This document shows positions 45,977 to 60,439 of a stretch of DNA of 64,000 bases, one piece after another. Each line of letters begins with the position of its first letter. Position 1 is the stretch's first letter. The DNA comes from Mugil cephalus (taxonomy: Eukaryota; Chordata; Actinopteri; Mugiliformes; Mugilidae): the NCBI RefSeq assembly GCF_022458985.1, contig NC_061770.1, positions 39,165,599-39,229,598 of the forward strand, given 5' to 3'. A program made the translations under genes and the position numbers. The notes beneath the pieces were generated by a model that was given only the letters and a program-made list of their open reading frames with translations, made no database searches and was not told the origin of the DNA.

Positions 45977-48199
45977 GTGCCTAAACTAACTGTGGCTGTC
46001 AAGCGTTTCAATACGGAGTCATTTCTGATTATGCAATGTACAAGGTGCAATTGAGATGGGTAAAAACATGACTGGAGGTTATGATATGAATAGTAACCAC
46101 TTCTCTGACTATGATGAAAAACTCATGCATGTTGCTTCATCAAGTAACCGCATTGTAATCAAGCTTAAGTCTATTCTGGCTTCCTTACAAGTTCCTTGCA
46201 ACATAGTTGCCTAAAATCATTGAAGAATTTCTCAAGGTTCTTCCCGTCAATGACCAAAAGGCACATTTACACCACTAGAAATGAAAGAGCAGAACGGCCG
46301 AGCAAATGTGCTTTATTAATGTCACAACTGTAGATGTGGAAACTGCAGCATGTCAGGTAAAAAGCATTAAAACACCATTTGAATGCAAAAATATACGACA
46401 GGGTTATTGTTCAAAATACAGGCGAAGATGGTGTTTGTTTTGCAGGTGTTTGCGAGAGTGGTCAAACACGCTTGCTCTTTTTTTACACAATCACTAGACT
46501 TCCTGTCTAACTAGAACATGTGAACCCGAGCGTACTGCCTCTTTGTTGCGTTGTCAGGCAACTATGCAAAGTTTGTTAGGTCGTTTTTCGGCCGAACGGA
46601 ACAAAGACATATCTGAGAGCCGAGGAAGGCCTTGATGTGACACTTTTAAATGACAAGACAAAACAAAGATTTAAATCTTCAACGCACGCCGTGAGATTAT
46701 CTTCCTTGTTCTTGTTCTCAGAAAATGGCCTCATGCTGCGACTGAAACGTGCAGCGGTAGGGGAAATCTGCAAAACACAAGCTGAATGGTCAGAGCAGAA
46801 ATGTCGCCTCTTCTTGCAAACATCTCACTGGCCTCGGCGAGTGGGAGTTCGAAACAGCAAAAGCAAACACACAGACACCTTGTGAGAGCTTTACAGAGAC
46901 CACAACAATTACAGTTAGAGCCCTAACTCACACTGACTGCTCTGGCAGTTTGGAGGAAAAACTTTCGGACTACTTTGTTTATCCTCTGATCAGAGGCATC
47001 ATGCCTCCTCTTAATCCTCCACAGTGACGCTTAGTGTCTTGAGGTCAGGTCAGCACTCCGTCGGCCCAGCAGAGAGTACCAGCCACACTTTCTCCAGCTG
47101 GGACAGTTGTGTAATTACAGAATGTACATGCTGCCCCCTAGTGGCAGGATCATTCCCTCTCTGCCCTCGCACACAATGCAGCAGAAGCTCGTCATTACTC
47201 TTACTTAGTATCTACTCTTAGGCTTGACTCCTGCCTTTTCCGTGCATCTGCAGGTGATTTTTCTGTTCGGGCTGAGATCGAGGCCTCGCTGCATTTGCTT
47301 GTGAATCCCGAGCCGGGCCTGTAATCGGCTTGCGAGGTCATTAAGCACAGACTCTGCTCTCTCCACTTCCTCCCTCTCTCCCTATTTGGGGAGGGGTGGG
47401 GGACATTATGAAGGCTTATGGGGATTAGGTGTCCAGAGTGGAGGAGGATGTGGCTCCGGAGGGAGGAGTTACAGGTGAGAAGGAGGAAGTGTGTGGTGTC
47501 ATTTTGTGTCCGAGCATACATTTTTACAACATTATTAGCTCTAAATAAGCATAAACACACTTCTCAAGGTTAAACCGTACATGTTCCCATGAAGTTTAAG
47601 AACATTTACTTTTATTTACATCATAGACACCTAATGGTTTGAAGCCACCGAAGATGGAACACACAGAATACTGTATATGTTTTAAGACTTACATGCATGA
47701 GAAATTGAACCACTTCTAAATACAAGTAGTAATACCATAGCTGGTAAAAGAAGGTATATAGAGAACAGTGGAAAACCCTTCAAAAAGGGAGGGACGTGGA
47801 CTGAGACAGGAGACTGTTTACATCCGTTACAAGCATCACTAACAGAGATGATATAGAGGTGCACTTCCTTCGATTAGGGCCTAGTGATGAGAGGGTCTCG
47901 ACACCAGTGAAAAAGTTCTAAACTTATCTTAACTTGCTTTTTACCACTTTTAGATTATCATCCTTGAGTGAGTCGTGATTATATTGTCATATGTATTTCA
48001 CGTATTGTTGTTTTGTGTTTCGCTTTTTGTGTGGACCCCAAGAAGATTAGGTCGTCACTTTGGTGGCAGCTAATGAGGAGCCTTTTAAAGAATTTAAACA
48101 ATTAAACAATCCTGAACTTCTACAGAGAATATCCCCCAATAGGGGATGTTGAAATAACCACTTCAGCTCCCTTTACACATTTGAATATTTGATGCTTTT

Positions 48200-48243
48200 G
48201 ATAACCCTAACCCTAGGTGATAACCCTAACTTAGGGTTAGGGT
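48200..48243. repeat. Short telomere-like repeat, duplicate copy B
   Basis: gataaccctaaccctaggtg followed by gataaccctaacttagggttagggt, the partner of 43,047-43,195 but much shorter. Confidence 0.75.
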
Positions 48244-48649
48244 AGACCCTAGTCCCAGGACTTTCAGGTGGAGTTGACTAAGCCATTTAGTAAATGGATT
48301 CAGCTATAAACAAAAAAAATTCCAAATGTTCACATCGTCAATAATTAGGTATATAAATCAGTTTAAAGATCTCATCCTGGAACCTCACGCAATTTTACAG
48401 AGAGAAAATTCCCTTTCTCTCCATTTTAAGAGCTATTTTTTGTTCATTATTTAAATTCATTGGATTTAATCCATAACTTCAAGTGTCCAGTATTTATTTG
48501 TGTCTATTCGTAGCATTGGCAAATCTTTTACTAAACAATAAAGCCCTCATAAACTCTTATCATTGTCCAAGCCCATGTTTATTATCAACATAACTGAATT
48601 CCTCAGTATATTACACCAACGCATGCCCGGTGGTGCGTTCAGCACTGAC

Positions 48650-49720
48650 AAACTGAAAATTATTTATGTTGTTAGTATAAATGAGTTAATATCTAAATTG
48701 ATGTGAAATTGTTTAGATGAAAAGTTTTCTGATGGCTAATTCTTGAGCTATCGGCCCTCAGCCTCCATCCATGTGTGTCACTGCAGAGTATTTGCGGTCG
48801 GAGGTTTCACACCAAACACCCACGCATGGCTCAGGTCAGGCCACGTGAGGAGGTAGAGCAGTTATGAATACCTCATTCTGTTTTAGAGCAACACATCTCT
48901 GGTCATATGAGCAGCCAGGGTGTCCACATCATCTCGTGGTCTGACTCTTCAGCGGTAGAAACATGATAAATACACTGCTGCTCTTTGTCTCTAAAGTTTA
49001 ACCGAGAGCGCACATTTGTCCCGGTGGGCGCCACGGTGGTGTAAACAGTCGGGGTCCGAGGTACGTCTTTTGGCTGTTGAGAGGCTCCTTGACACGTGAC
49101 TGTTTGTCTTGTGGGTTTTTTGAATACGAATTACGTCAACTTTTAACTTGCGGTGCTGCATCATCAGCGCAGGCTGGACAAAAATATTGGCAACGTACGA
49201 CATGCCAAAACAGAAGCAATATTAACCTTTTATAGGGCATCACTCATTGAAAAACTTCGACATGAGAAGACTGTTTTACTTTTGTGAAGTTTTTCCAAGA
49301 AAATCAAGATAAATTAATTTCTCTTAAGAGATAAACAAATGCAAAAACATGTATTTAAACCATTAGGATATAATAGCTGATTCAGGCACTTACACACTAT
49401 CACATTAGACAACATTAAGACTCTTGTTGTTCATGGTACCTAATAAAGGAGTTACACTCAGCGTTCATGCAGAGGTGGACCTAGTAGACCACATTTGACT
49501 CTAACTTGACCTGAGAATGTTTCCATCCTTCCTTCTCTTATTGGCTACGTGACAACAGTACGCTTGTAAACCTCACTGAGAGGCACCAACTATCTATCTA
49601 CTACTAATATTTCATATTAATACTGGATCTCACTTAAAATTGATTGCTGAGCCAATTGGAAATTAACACGTGTCTCCTGTTCCTGTCTTTCTATGACATG
49701 TCTTAGGGTCTTTCAGCTAT
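48650..49720. other. Intergenic stretch, nothing supported
   Basis: No gene, RNA or clear mobile element recognised. Confidence 0.5.
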
Positions 49721-49918
49721 TTTTTGGTTTGTGTTTTTGCACATATTGTTTCTGTTAATATGCATGGTGTACCTCAGGACCCGGTTCTTGAACCCACTGC
49801 TGTGTTTTCTTCATTTACACTTCCTCTTGGACGCATAACTCACTTTTACGTCGATGATACGCAGCTCTACCTGTTTAACCTGTCAGACATAAATCTCCAT
49901 GACATCCACCACCTCTGA
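49720..49918 (+). mobile_element. LINE reverse transcriptase fragment
   Basis: A frame reads GVPQDPVLEP, then FTLPLGR and FYVDDTQLYLFNLSD. The YxDD catalytic box followed by TQLYL is the reverse-transcriptase core of fish L2/Rex-type LINEs. The glycine of the usual PQGS box is missing, so it is decayed. Confidence 0.82.
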
Positions 49919-52072
49919 AAGAATTCATAAAAAGAAAACCCGGCAGGGGCTTTGGGACAAGGGCTGCTACAAGAGGGTTTGTGAGGTGTAGTTTAGACGA
50001 TCAACCTTTGCTCAGAATGTACTGTCAGTTTAAGGAAGTTTCAACTGGAACAAACTACATGTCAAGATAAAACAAAATCCAATTTTTGGTTCTTTTAAAG
50101 TTCAGTGGCAACTCGTAGTGAAATTTGGTGGGTGGGCTAACAAATTAAACATAGTTAACATGGTAGCGAAAGAAGTATCACCTACAATACACACCGTTCC
50201 ATCAACTGCGAGTACAATATACTTTTTATGTATATTATGCAGGTTTAGGTGATAATTCTCCCTTACTGAATGTATGACAACCAACAGTGCACAAAACTAC
50301 ATTCTGTCCCATATCCCATGCAACTGAAGCCAATGACGGTACCACTTGAAAGCTAACCCACTGCTCGTTTTCATTGTTGTCCCTTTAAGTTATTCGAACA
50401 TCATTTGGCTGATGTGATCCCCGTGTCTTAATTTCCAACTTTTTCTCCAAAGACATTGAGGAAAATGGATTAGAAAGCAAGTAATCCACCTCGTTCATGC
50501 TAACGTCGCCATAGCTGACAGCATGACATCTGTCAATCACTTACAAGAATTAAATGTATGAAAGTAGACTGCGCTGGGTCTGTAAACCATCAGCCCATTT
50601 AGAGATATTCTGTGTTTTTGTTTTGACTTTTTGGTGCCGTTGCTATCCAAAACTAAATCAATTATTTTCTCCTCTTATTTTGTATTAGCTTAGGGACTGC
50701 GGATGAAATTTAGCATGTAATACTAACTCCAGCATATTTACAAAACATCATGTATGTACTGTTCATGAATATGAAATACAATAAAAACTCAAATAAAATG
50801 ACTTCCTACTGCTGAACTTGGACATGAAGTAAATCCTTGTGATTGGACTTTTATTTTGACACTGTACTACATAAACAAAAGTGTACCACAATAACCTGCC
50901 AGCTATGCAACCATCACAACGCCCACCACCACTTTTGGTTTCTTGAGATCTGTTTCTTCCATTTCTGTTGCTGATTTTGCGCAAATTTCAACAAAGTCCT
51001 ACGTGAGCAGCGTCTGTATTTTCATTTTCATGAGGATTAAAACGAATTAAAATGGCTCTGCAGTTTTAAGGAGACTATTCAGTTAAAGGCTTGGATTCCT
51101 GAGATTAAAGCTACGTTTGAAGTTTCCCGAAACACCTGCTGACTGAGTCTCTATAATTACGCATGACTGAGATCACTCAGGAGTCCATTTTGCATTGCAA
51201 ACAAGGAGGATATTGGCCTGTGTCAATGGGTGCGTCATAACCCCTTACCTGAAAACCTGCCTCCCAAGTGTGGCCTGTGGACAGTGTGTTTGTGTACGCT
51301 GGAGGTTTCTATGCTGACTATCAAACAGCCGTCAGGGCTTGTATAACGTTTTGTTGAGTTCCTCCCATACTGAGCATTCCTTTCAACTTAGTGTCACAGA
51401 GGCCATTTCTGTCAAACAGGAAGCCAGAGTCTGCCTGTCCCTCCCCCGAAGGTTGACCTGCAGGATACTTCAATACTTCATTTACAAAAACCAGCTAAGC
51501 AGCTAAGTTTGTCTCCACCAGCGCCACCACCGTGTTGTCTCTAGCAACATGACGGACACGTCGCAACTGTCAGTGGCGTCAGTGCTGTTGCCTCTGACCC
51601 ACTCACAATAAACAGATTTGTTGTGGTGCGATGGACTACTTCCATTCACGTTTAACATTATTGGTAACCTGGGACAATGATTGGGGGTGTGGCTGCATTA
51701 TCTGTTCCACAGAAATGTAGAGGAGCAAGTTTAAGGGTAACTGAAAAAAGGAGAATGAGCATAAGTTTCAATCTGAGGCTTATTTACAGCTGAATGATGC
51801 AACGTGTTAGAAGAGACTTAGGCTTGTGAAAACCACAAATAAAAGAAAAATGGGTGCAAGATAAAAAACTACAATGAATAAATCAAATCAGTATATATAT
51901 GTTTTTGTAAAACTAATAATTCATTTAATTTAATTAAAATTAAATTAAATAATATAAGCAAAATATGTAGAGCAAATGTACAAATGTAAAAGAAACAGAG
52001 ACGGAATTAAATATACACTACACCATCATGGGTCATCAGGGCTCTGCGCACCTCCGCAGAGGTTGATTAGAC

Positions 52073-52074
<2 letters not shown>

Positions 52075-52129
<55 letters not shown>
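52075..52129 (+). repeat. (TA)n microsatellite
   Basis: About 27 uninterrupted TA units. Confidence 0.95.
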
Positions 52130-52131
<2 letters not shown>

Positions 52132-54639
52132 GTATAAAAGTAATTCAGAGCTGTAGTTTCATTTTTTTTTTTTTTTGTTTATTTATTTTATTTTATTTTT
52201 TAAAAAGCCCAGTAACTTCCTAAAATATCTGCAACTTACAGTTTTAAGGAAATGCGATTCAAAGCAAAGGAACTAAAGCGTATTTAGGGAACTATTTTGT
52301 TTCAAGGGGTGTATCAATACAGCTTCCAAACACCAACATAATAACGTAACATAATAACCACATGATTTATTGCACAGATCTGTCTTGGACCAAGGGACTT
52401 ATGCATACACATATATGTGTGTGTGTGTATATAGTATAATAGTATTCCATTTTCTTTACTTTAATAATAAACTTGTGTGCAAACTTCTATTAGATTTGGC
52501 CTCTTTGAGACCTGAAATGTACACTCTTAATAGTTTGTGTCTGTCAAACAGGCTCTGATCAAAAAAGAGCAAACAGAGAAAAGAAAAGGAAACACAACTG
52601 TGTGCGCTGCACATTAGACCTGTTGAACCGACTATCAACGACCTTTCGTCGACTGCAAACAGCAGACAGGTTGACGGGAGGCCGTGAGGCTATTTGCATT
52701 GAAAGCGCATTCGTGTCTGTACTGCACTGATAACAGGCTCTCTGTGGATAGACTGTGACCCCGTGGCGTAATCCACATTTTCCTGCTTTTACAGCCACTT
52801 GGCGGTGACGTAATTAAAAGGAGCAATGTTTGTGCACTGTCCTGGTGTGAACAGGCCTGCTCTTTGTCTCTTATTCACTCCCTCGCACACACATATGCGT
52901 ACACATGCAGTCCAACGCATGACAAGGACACTCTGTCTGTCTTTACTTTTCAGCACATCTACGCGTTGTCAGAGGTGGCTTACGTCAACGTATCTGAATT
53001 GATCGATCCTTTCAGTTCATTTCTTCCTGCTGGGCATTTGACGTCCGCATTCAAGCTTGATGCATTATCAGATCCATGGTTTAAATTCCTGGACATCCTC
53101 AAGGACGAAGCTCATTATCAGTCGTCAAATAACACTTTTCTTACACTCAAACATGACCTCATCAAATGAAATGAATAGACGTTTGTTCGTCTGACTGACT
53201 GCATTGTTTCACAGCACAAAAGAGCAACGCTGTCAGTTGTTAATCGTGATTAAATGCAGGGCTAATGCTGCTTTAAGAGCCTCTGTCACCACTGCTGCAT
53301 ACTCACAGGAAGACTCAGAGATTAATCAGACCGATTTATTTGCATCGAGTGACCTCCCGATTGATCTCTCTCGCCAGAGTGATCACTGAGTTCACTGATC
53401 ATGAGCTCTCCTGAACTAACATTTCACATGTAAACCACCGAGGTTGACCTTTCGAGTGAGTGCAGTCAGCAGACAAGTATCTGTCAGTCTGCAAATAGTC
53501 AGACACCTACTGTAGCAGGAGCCCAGTGACCTAGTATAGTACAGAGGTATTTGCAGCTGCTGGTGTTAAAGATCTTTACTGTTGGGGAATAGACTGGCAT
53601 TAATAAGGAAAGGAAGTAATTGGAAAATTGGAAAAAAGTCAAATTTAATAAAAGTTATTTGAACCTACCTTTGTTACGTACTACCGACTCCTAACCATAA
53701 CCTTAAGGGCTGATTTAGAGGTGACAGCAAAGCTATGGTAGGAATGAGGGGAAAGACAAGCAACAAAATTCCTCATCAGTGCTCAAAGCAGTGACGATGC
53801 AGATCATGGCCAGTGACACCAATGAACCTGCACACATTCCTGAGCTGTAGTGTAAATAAGAGCAAGAAAAAAGCAAGAGGCACCAGAAATGTCTGGAAAA
53901 AAGCCCCATGTAGATTTATTTTGAGCCACAGTTTGATATGCACCAAAAACAAATCATTGCCTTAATCTGACTTTAACTGGACAATCATTTTTACATTCAA
54001 TATTAAGCTATTCAAACAATACACAGGCTCAAATATTATTTTTTTATTTCAAACATGTGCAACAGTAGAGTGGCCAAATCAACTAAATATTTTGCGACCC
54101 CTGTGCAATACCTCTGAGGACCCCCTAGGGGTCAAGGACCCCTGGTTGAAGACCTATGAACTAGACAACACGTGTGTGCATGCTCAACATCTGCTGCGCT
54201 GGTGTGTGACCCCGGAACAAAAACGTCCAAGAAAGCTGGTCACAAAAGAAAAAGGTAAACAGAGCCGGTAGAAGAACCACTTGAGGGAAAGCGCCATCTT
54301 ATCTGCACCAGAAGTAGCGCGTATGTTACGTACGAGATTAAAAATATGAAGTACTATCCATCTTGTTGTTGGTTGAAACGCCGGTCTGCCGCATGAACAA
54401 CTCTTTTTTATTATATGACGTCACAGGGGTGAAAGGGGGTCGTATTAACCTGCTGACAAGACACATATACCATTGTTGAGGGGACGTTCCAGTTATTCAT
54501 TTATTATTTTTTCAGATTTTTCCAGCCCTTTTCGGCCAAATGTCTTTTTTCTACTTCTAAATTAAGTCATTATTACACAGGATGAGATGTTACAATCGGT
54601 TGTGCCAAGATCCGAGGCAAAATGGATTTAGAAGCCCAG

Positions 54640-54895
54640 TCCAACTGAAAAACCAAACAGCAGGCTAACAGTCAGCTACCAACTAGCAACCAACAAGAAG
54701 ACACCAGCTAACTAGCCTAGCCACCAGCAGTAGGTAAGAAGTGATGGGATATGCGACTACATGTCAACCAACACTTCTCCCTGCCACAGAAAAAAACAAC
54801 AACAAAAAAAACCCCAACCAGCAGGCTACTTGTCAGCTGCCAACTAGAAGACACCAGCTAACTAGCCTAGCCAACAGCAGTAAGCAGTTAGCAGC
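54640..54895 (+). repeat. Diverged direct repeat pair
   Basis: Two copies of a block containing accagcaggctac/acagcaggctaac, tcagctaccaactag and agacaccagctaactagcct, about 160 bases apart. Confidence 0.65.
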
Positions 54896-55984
54896 ACATC
54901 ATTACCTTCACAGATGTTTTGTTAAGTTAGGCCCACGACACCTCAAGAAGAACAGTGAGTTCCAGCGTCCTGGAGTCACTACGATTGCCATTTCTTGGCC
55001 CAAAGGAGCAATGTTATGGAAGCGCATGGAGCATGTAAATTGAACTTCTTTTGGATATTGGACCTTTGTATGGGGCAGAACAGTGTTCCCAATGTGCAGT
55101 AACCAAAATCTATCAAAAGTGGCTCCTGGAAGAGCAAGTGCACTTGATTTGTTTAACGAAGATAAAAAAAAAAAAAATCATGGAAAGGATTTCCACAAAA
55201 TAAAATGGCTTACATTCAGCGTCGTACAATTCCGTTCTTCAAACTCACTACTTGTATTGGTCTAACTTAATTAACGTAGATTTAACCTGTTAGAAATTAT
55301 TGGACATAACATTAATAAATAGTGTCAGCCTAACCAATTTACCAAGGTTTTGGTCCAACTTATTTACTTCAATTTGTCAGCATGTTTGTTAATTCTTCTG
55401 GAAAAAAAAACAGAAGCAGAAATAGAAATACATGCAAATGGACCTTGTCTGTTCAGTTAACCTTAGCTAACCCTTGCAGCTGCATGACTCTCTCCTTTGC
55501 AACTTTTATCACTTCAGAACAGCTCCTCATTGTTCTCTGTTTTTCCTCTCAGGTCCTCTATATGTTTTTCTCCCTGCTCTGTAGTACTCAGCTAATTTCT
55601 ACTTTCTCAACATGTATCAGCAAGCAAACGTAAACAGGGCTGATGCTTTTGATCCTCTCAGTATCTAGGACCTCATTCTTTATTTGGATTTAGTAGAGGT
55701 GAGCCAACTCATCTTACACTAGTTGGTTCAACACATGCACATTATGTGAGGCTAATACTATTCAACCAAGATGTTTCTGACCGCTGTGTCATGTTATTAC
55801 AACATGACAACATCTAATTCATCTAATCTTGCGTGGTTTAATCACATAATTTGGTTCAAGCCTCTAGCCTCTGGGGAGACCCTTGTATTTTAAATGACTT
55901 ATAAAATTAAAAAAAAAAAAAACAAAACAAAAGGAATTACACTTTTGCAAATTCTATAACCAGCCAATTTTCTTTTTTTTTTTG

Positions 55985-56530
55985 CAGCGTGATGAACCTG
56001 TGATAGGATAATTAGTGCCCAAGGCTAATTGATTCACGTAAGGGAAATCTGGCTTGTGTGGTTGGATCCAATAGACGAGCTACCGTAGCTCAAGATCTGA
56101 CAAAAAAGGATTCTGATAGGATAACGTCAAATCACCGTTACAGTGCCCATGCTATACCCCTATCCACTGATACAAGAACAGACAATGGAAATGTGAGTAG
56201 TGGGCAACGGAATTTTGAAAGTCTGGTCTGGTGTATCTTGACGAGACCTTAGGTCTTGCCATCCATGTTGCTGTGACTTGTATGTTGCTGCAAACAACAC
56301 AACAGAGCAAATTCAATTCAGTAATGGTTTGAGGAACACGACAACAAGTTCAAGGTTTTGACTTGGCCTCCAAATTCTCCAGATCTCAGTTCAGTTCGAG
56401 CACTTTCTATCAACGTCCTGGACTTTAAGGATCTGCTGACAACGCCTCGGTGGCAAATACCACAGCATGCCATCAGAGGTCCAGTGGAGGCTGCGACTTG
56501 ACCTGTCATGTCTGTTTTGGTGGCAAAAAG
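55985..56530 (+). mobile_element. Decayed Tc1-like transposase
   Basis: Damaged frames read VGSNRRATVAQDLTKK (helix-turn-helix region), and near 56,330-56,510 KVLTWPPNSPDLSSVRALS and LLTTPRWQIPQHAIRG. The WPPNSPDL motif precedes the last catalytic acidic residue of Tc1 transposases, and QIPQHxxRG is the usual C-terminal motif. Several stops and frameshifts make it inactive. Confidence 0.82.
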
Positions 56531-56559
56531 GGGATGTACGTAATATTAACATACCATAT

Positions 56560-59400
56560 GATCAGCGTGTATATTGCGTCCATCGAGGAAAACAGGTCGA
56601 GCATGTCATTGGACAGAATTAATGACATTTTTGTGTTTGTTTCCATTTTCAATCTGAGTCTAAAAACGGAAGTTGAAAGATTCAAGGAACAGTTCCTATT
56701 TCCTATTTCCTATTACTGACCATAACTTAACATTTCCTGTTTATGTAGCTGCGGAAGTATATGATAATACACCCAAATCCTACTATTTACTGGAGGTTTG
56801 TTGAAGATTTCCCATTGTTGCCAATATTTGCACTTCACCTGCATGGAAGACGACATATTCTTTCCACCCCATTAGCATTGCCCCATCCACATCAAGACAC
56901 AACTAATAGTAGGACTGTATTTGTCTCTTTTGAAGCTGTTTTGATTCCTGGTGAAGGTTCTGCTGCCTGGTTACATCTGCAAGAAGCAGCATGACTACAG
57001 TAACAGGCAACTGTTAGCACAGGAAACAAGACATCAGACGACCAAACAAGTGGCACTTAGAACGGTCTGTATGAGAGGCATACATACACAGACTCCAGAC
57101 AGAGAGCAGACAGTGGTAAACAGGTCTGGAGACAAGAAAGAGGAACCAAAGTCATGTGGCTCTGATGAAGGGTGGGATTTGTGTATTTCCCAGAGATGTC
57201 GATTGGCCTCTTTGATTCGTGCCTCATGCAGTGATTGGTCTCTTCGGAAGGCAAGTGCTTCGGTTCTGTAAAAGGATTAGTGTCGTGAGAAGTGTGTCAG
57301 CTCAACAGCTGGGGAGGATCACTCGGCACATACGGCTTCAATCCCACCTCTTATGAGTCTGACACGTGACCTTTGATGACGTTAGATTATCTGGAGGACG
57401 TGCAATAAACTATGTTTGTCTGAAATAAACTAAACTGAACAGAAAACGGTACATCAAGTCACACTGTAGAACGGATCAATAAACAATGCAGAATAATCCC
57501 CAGCGCGCGTCAAGTTACTCCCAATAATCTTGTTAATGCAACATAAAGCTAACCTCACTTCACGCTAAGTAAACTTACTCGTTTGCTTCTTGTTAAGAAG
57601 TTTGTTCTTGGTTGCACGAACAAAGCGGGAGGACGGTTTGTTCACAGGTGGATCAGGGGCTAGTTGCACTAGCTCGTAACTAAGCTAATACTTACTTAGC
57701 CTAGTTGCACCAAGTGGTATAAGTGTGTTATGCAAGTGTGAGTCCATTAAGTGTCAACTAACCGACTTCACCGCGCAAACCACTTTCTACATAAAAGTTA
57801 GTTTTTACTACAAAATACAGAATATGCCAACTAAATACCAGATATAGCTTTTGCAAAGCTAGCTATCAAGACTAAAGCTAGCTTGTTACGACTTGTTTGT
57901 GTAGAGGAGTACAGACGGAAATTAGCTTTCTGCTAACTCTTAGTGATGCACGGATCGGTACCGAAATACCGATACTTCTGATACCTGGTCTTTATGCCAA
58001 AAAAAATCTATTCTCAAACCAACATATCGTTACTTTTGATCCTTCAGTCATTTCAGATAATCTAGGAACACAGTGGAAAGTAACTAAACTATTAAGTTGT
58101 GGGAAGAGAATTAAAATGCAAGCTTTCATTTTATAGTAGTTCTTAATAATTAAACAATTTATTTTAATGGTCATAATAATTTACTTATTTGTTTTGCTTT
58201 GTTTGTAACAGCATTTTCACATATTTGAATATTTTGATTGTGTTTGGTTTTTCTGTTGTTGTATTAGCTCGGCTATGTAGTAAATGAACTGATTAGGATC
58301 TGGCAAAAAATCTGCCAAGCAAATCAGTTGCATGCCCCCCCCCCAGCTAATGTCGCAAATTAGCAAGCACTTGTTTGGGGACGTTGGGACTTCATTGTTT
58401 GCGATCCTGTTTTTGCTCAGCAGTGTTCAGGTATTGGAAGTAGTTTTAAACATTTACTGCACGCTTGTGATTTTATTGTATCACACAAGTTGCGTTGCTC
58501 AGTTTTTAGGTCAAACATTGTGATTGCGACACCATGTGTGTTATATTTATCTTGTGATCTAGGTGCGACGAACAGAGGTTTACCTCCAGACGATGACGCG
58601 CCTCTCCTCAGACGACTCCGTGAACTCGCTCTTAAGGTGCATAGCGCCTCTCTTTGTGGAAAACATTTTGAGTTTCACCGCACTGGAGCGTAATCACCCC
58701 CGAGGCTTCTTATCCCACCTCCTCCCTCCTCCAATCCCCCTAACAAACCACCCTTCCCGGGGAGAGGAGGAGGAGGAGGGGGGGGATTATAGGGCATCCT
58801 TTAACCGTGCCATCTGCTCCAAATTGACTTTCAATTAACGCTGGCAAATGAGAAATGCCGTCACGCCAAAGAGCAGAGCAGATTGAGATGTCGCAGTGTG
58901 AACGTTAAGTCGCTGCGTGCTGCTGCACTTGCTCAGATGAGATTTTATCTGTGGCGGGCAGGAAAGGGAAAAAACTGAGAGCATAAAGAGAAGGTTCAGA
59001 GTGTGTGTATAGAGTATTGATGGCGGAAACCCTCCTCGTTTCATCGTGGCTGTGGGGTTGCATCGACGTCTGGCTGCAGAAACTCAATATTAGCCTGAAA
59101 ACTGGGAGCTACATTGTGGCTACACGCCCATGTAAAGACTCCATACACTGACCTCATTCGCCCTCTGCACTCACTCACATGCATATGAAAGGGCGTGTGC
59201 ACTTAAAGATAATTAGCCCTAGTAAAACAACAAAAGGTGTGTGTTTTTTTTTTTTTTTTTTTCTGTAGATGTCGTGGAGGAAACAGCTGGTGAATAGGCC
59301 TCAGCTCATGCGAGGCCCTGAGGTCACAACCTCACGGGTCAGAGGGCGGATGAAGTGTGCCACACTACGTAGCCCCTTGATAAAAGGGCAGGTGGTCAGC
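56560..59400. other. Intergenic stretch with scattered repeat ends
   Basis: No exon supported. At about 57,942 the sequence tagtgatgcacggatcggta resembles the terminus of a fish hAT element, but the other end was not found. A long T run lies at 59,244-59,262. Confidence 0.5.
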
Positions 59401-59414
59401 GTCCGAAGAATAAT

Positions 59415-59437
59415 ACACACACACACACACACACACA
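59415..59437 (+). repeat. (CA)n microsatellite
   Basis: Eleven CA units. Confidence 0.95.
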
Positions 59438-59758
59438 GGAGTTAGTGGTAACCTAGAGACTATGAGAGGCAGGAAAAAAAAGTGCAGGAGTTCAGGTTAC
59501 AAGCGCTCACTGTGCAACAACGCTATAAATAAACTTGTAGTAATGGCAACACCGAAACTGTGTGAAAGAAAGAGGCGACGGCGGCTCTGATGGTGGGACA
59601 GTTTGAGGTCAAGGTTCAAGGAGGCCGCTGGGGCTCTAATCTAGTTCAATTAAAAACCATCAACACCTCGGAGAGATTTTCTAAAGCTGCGCAGGTGCTC
59701 GAATGAGTGAATTTGCCTGGTTAAATGATCGGATGATTATAATGAGTGTGAATGTGCG

Positions 59759-59780
59759 TGTGTGTGTGTGTGTGTGTGTG
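59759..59780 (+). repeat. (TG)n microsatellite
   Basis: Eleven TG units. Confidence 0.95.
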
Positions 59781-60439
59781 CAGCTGGCCAAGCTTTTTAC
59801 AAATAATTGTTAGAGATAAATGTGTGAGATCGGCAAATCACAAGCTCCAGAAATGTAAACATTTGATCACACAAGAGAACAATATTTCTGCAGAAACAGA
59901 AATCTAATCTAAATCGACAAAAATTTGGAAAATGTCGCCTCTGTTGTGGTTTCATCTCTAAATGATTTGATTGTGTGCACAACCTGCATCCGATAATAAA
60001 ACACAGTTTGAAATTATGAATTGGACTACCTCATTCTTATTTCATTCTTTTATTTTTAGTCTATGTTTTGTTCATATTGTGTTCCTTTCTTATCTCATGA
60101 CTCTTGGACAAAATTATTTCCGTGTAGGGATCAATAAGGTGATCTTGAATCTTGAATATACATATTTGTCCAACCTTATCCTTATGCTTATCCACATGAA
60201 ATTTACACATTTGTATATTTCAAAGTCCATATCAGCTTAACAGACTTAGATTCAATACTTTTGTATATATGCCAACTTGCATACTGTGTATTCTATTCTA
60301 TTTTATTTTTTATCCTATTATTGATCTTTTACGCAGTCCACTCTTTATTCTTGTTTACTTTCCTGCCCCTATGTGCGCTGTTGCAAGCTGCAATTTCCCC
60401 ATTGTGGGACACATAAAGGTTTCTCTGTTCTCTTCTATA

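Larger units (their letters stand above)
45000..48650. repeat. Segmental duplication, copy B
   Basis: Partner of the block at 39,290-44,760. It contains the complete S100 gene and lacks the Harbinger-like element and the (GATA)n run. Confidence 0.85.
49920..55980. other. Gene-poor intergenic region
   Basis: No exon supported. It contains an AT-rich inverted repeat (51,925-51,955), the (TA)n run at 52,075-52,129, and a diverged tandem pair near 54,650-54,730 and 54,810-54,890 (agacaccagctaactagcct in both). Confidence 0.5.
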
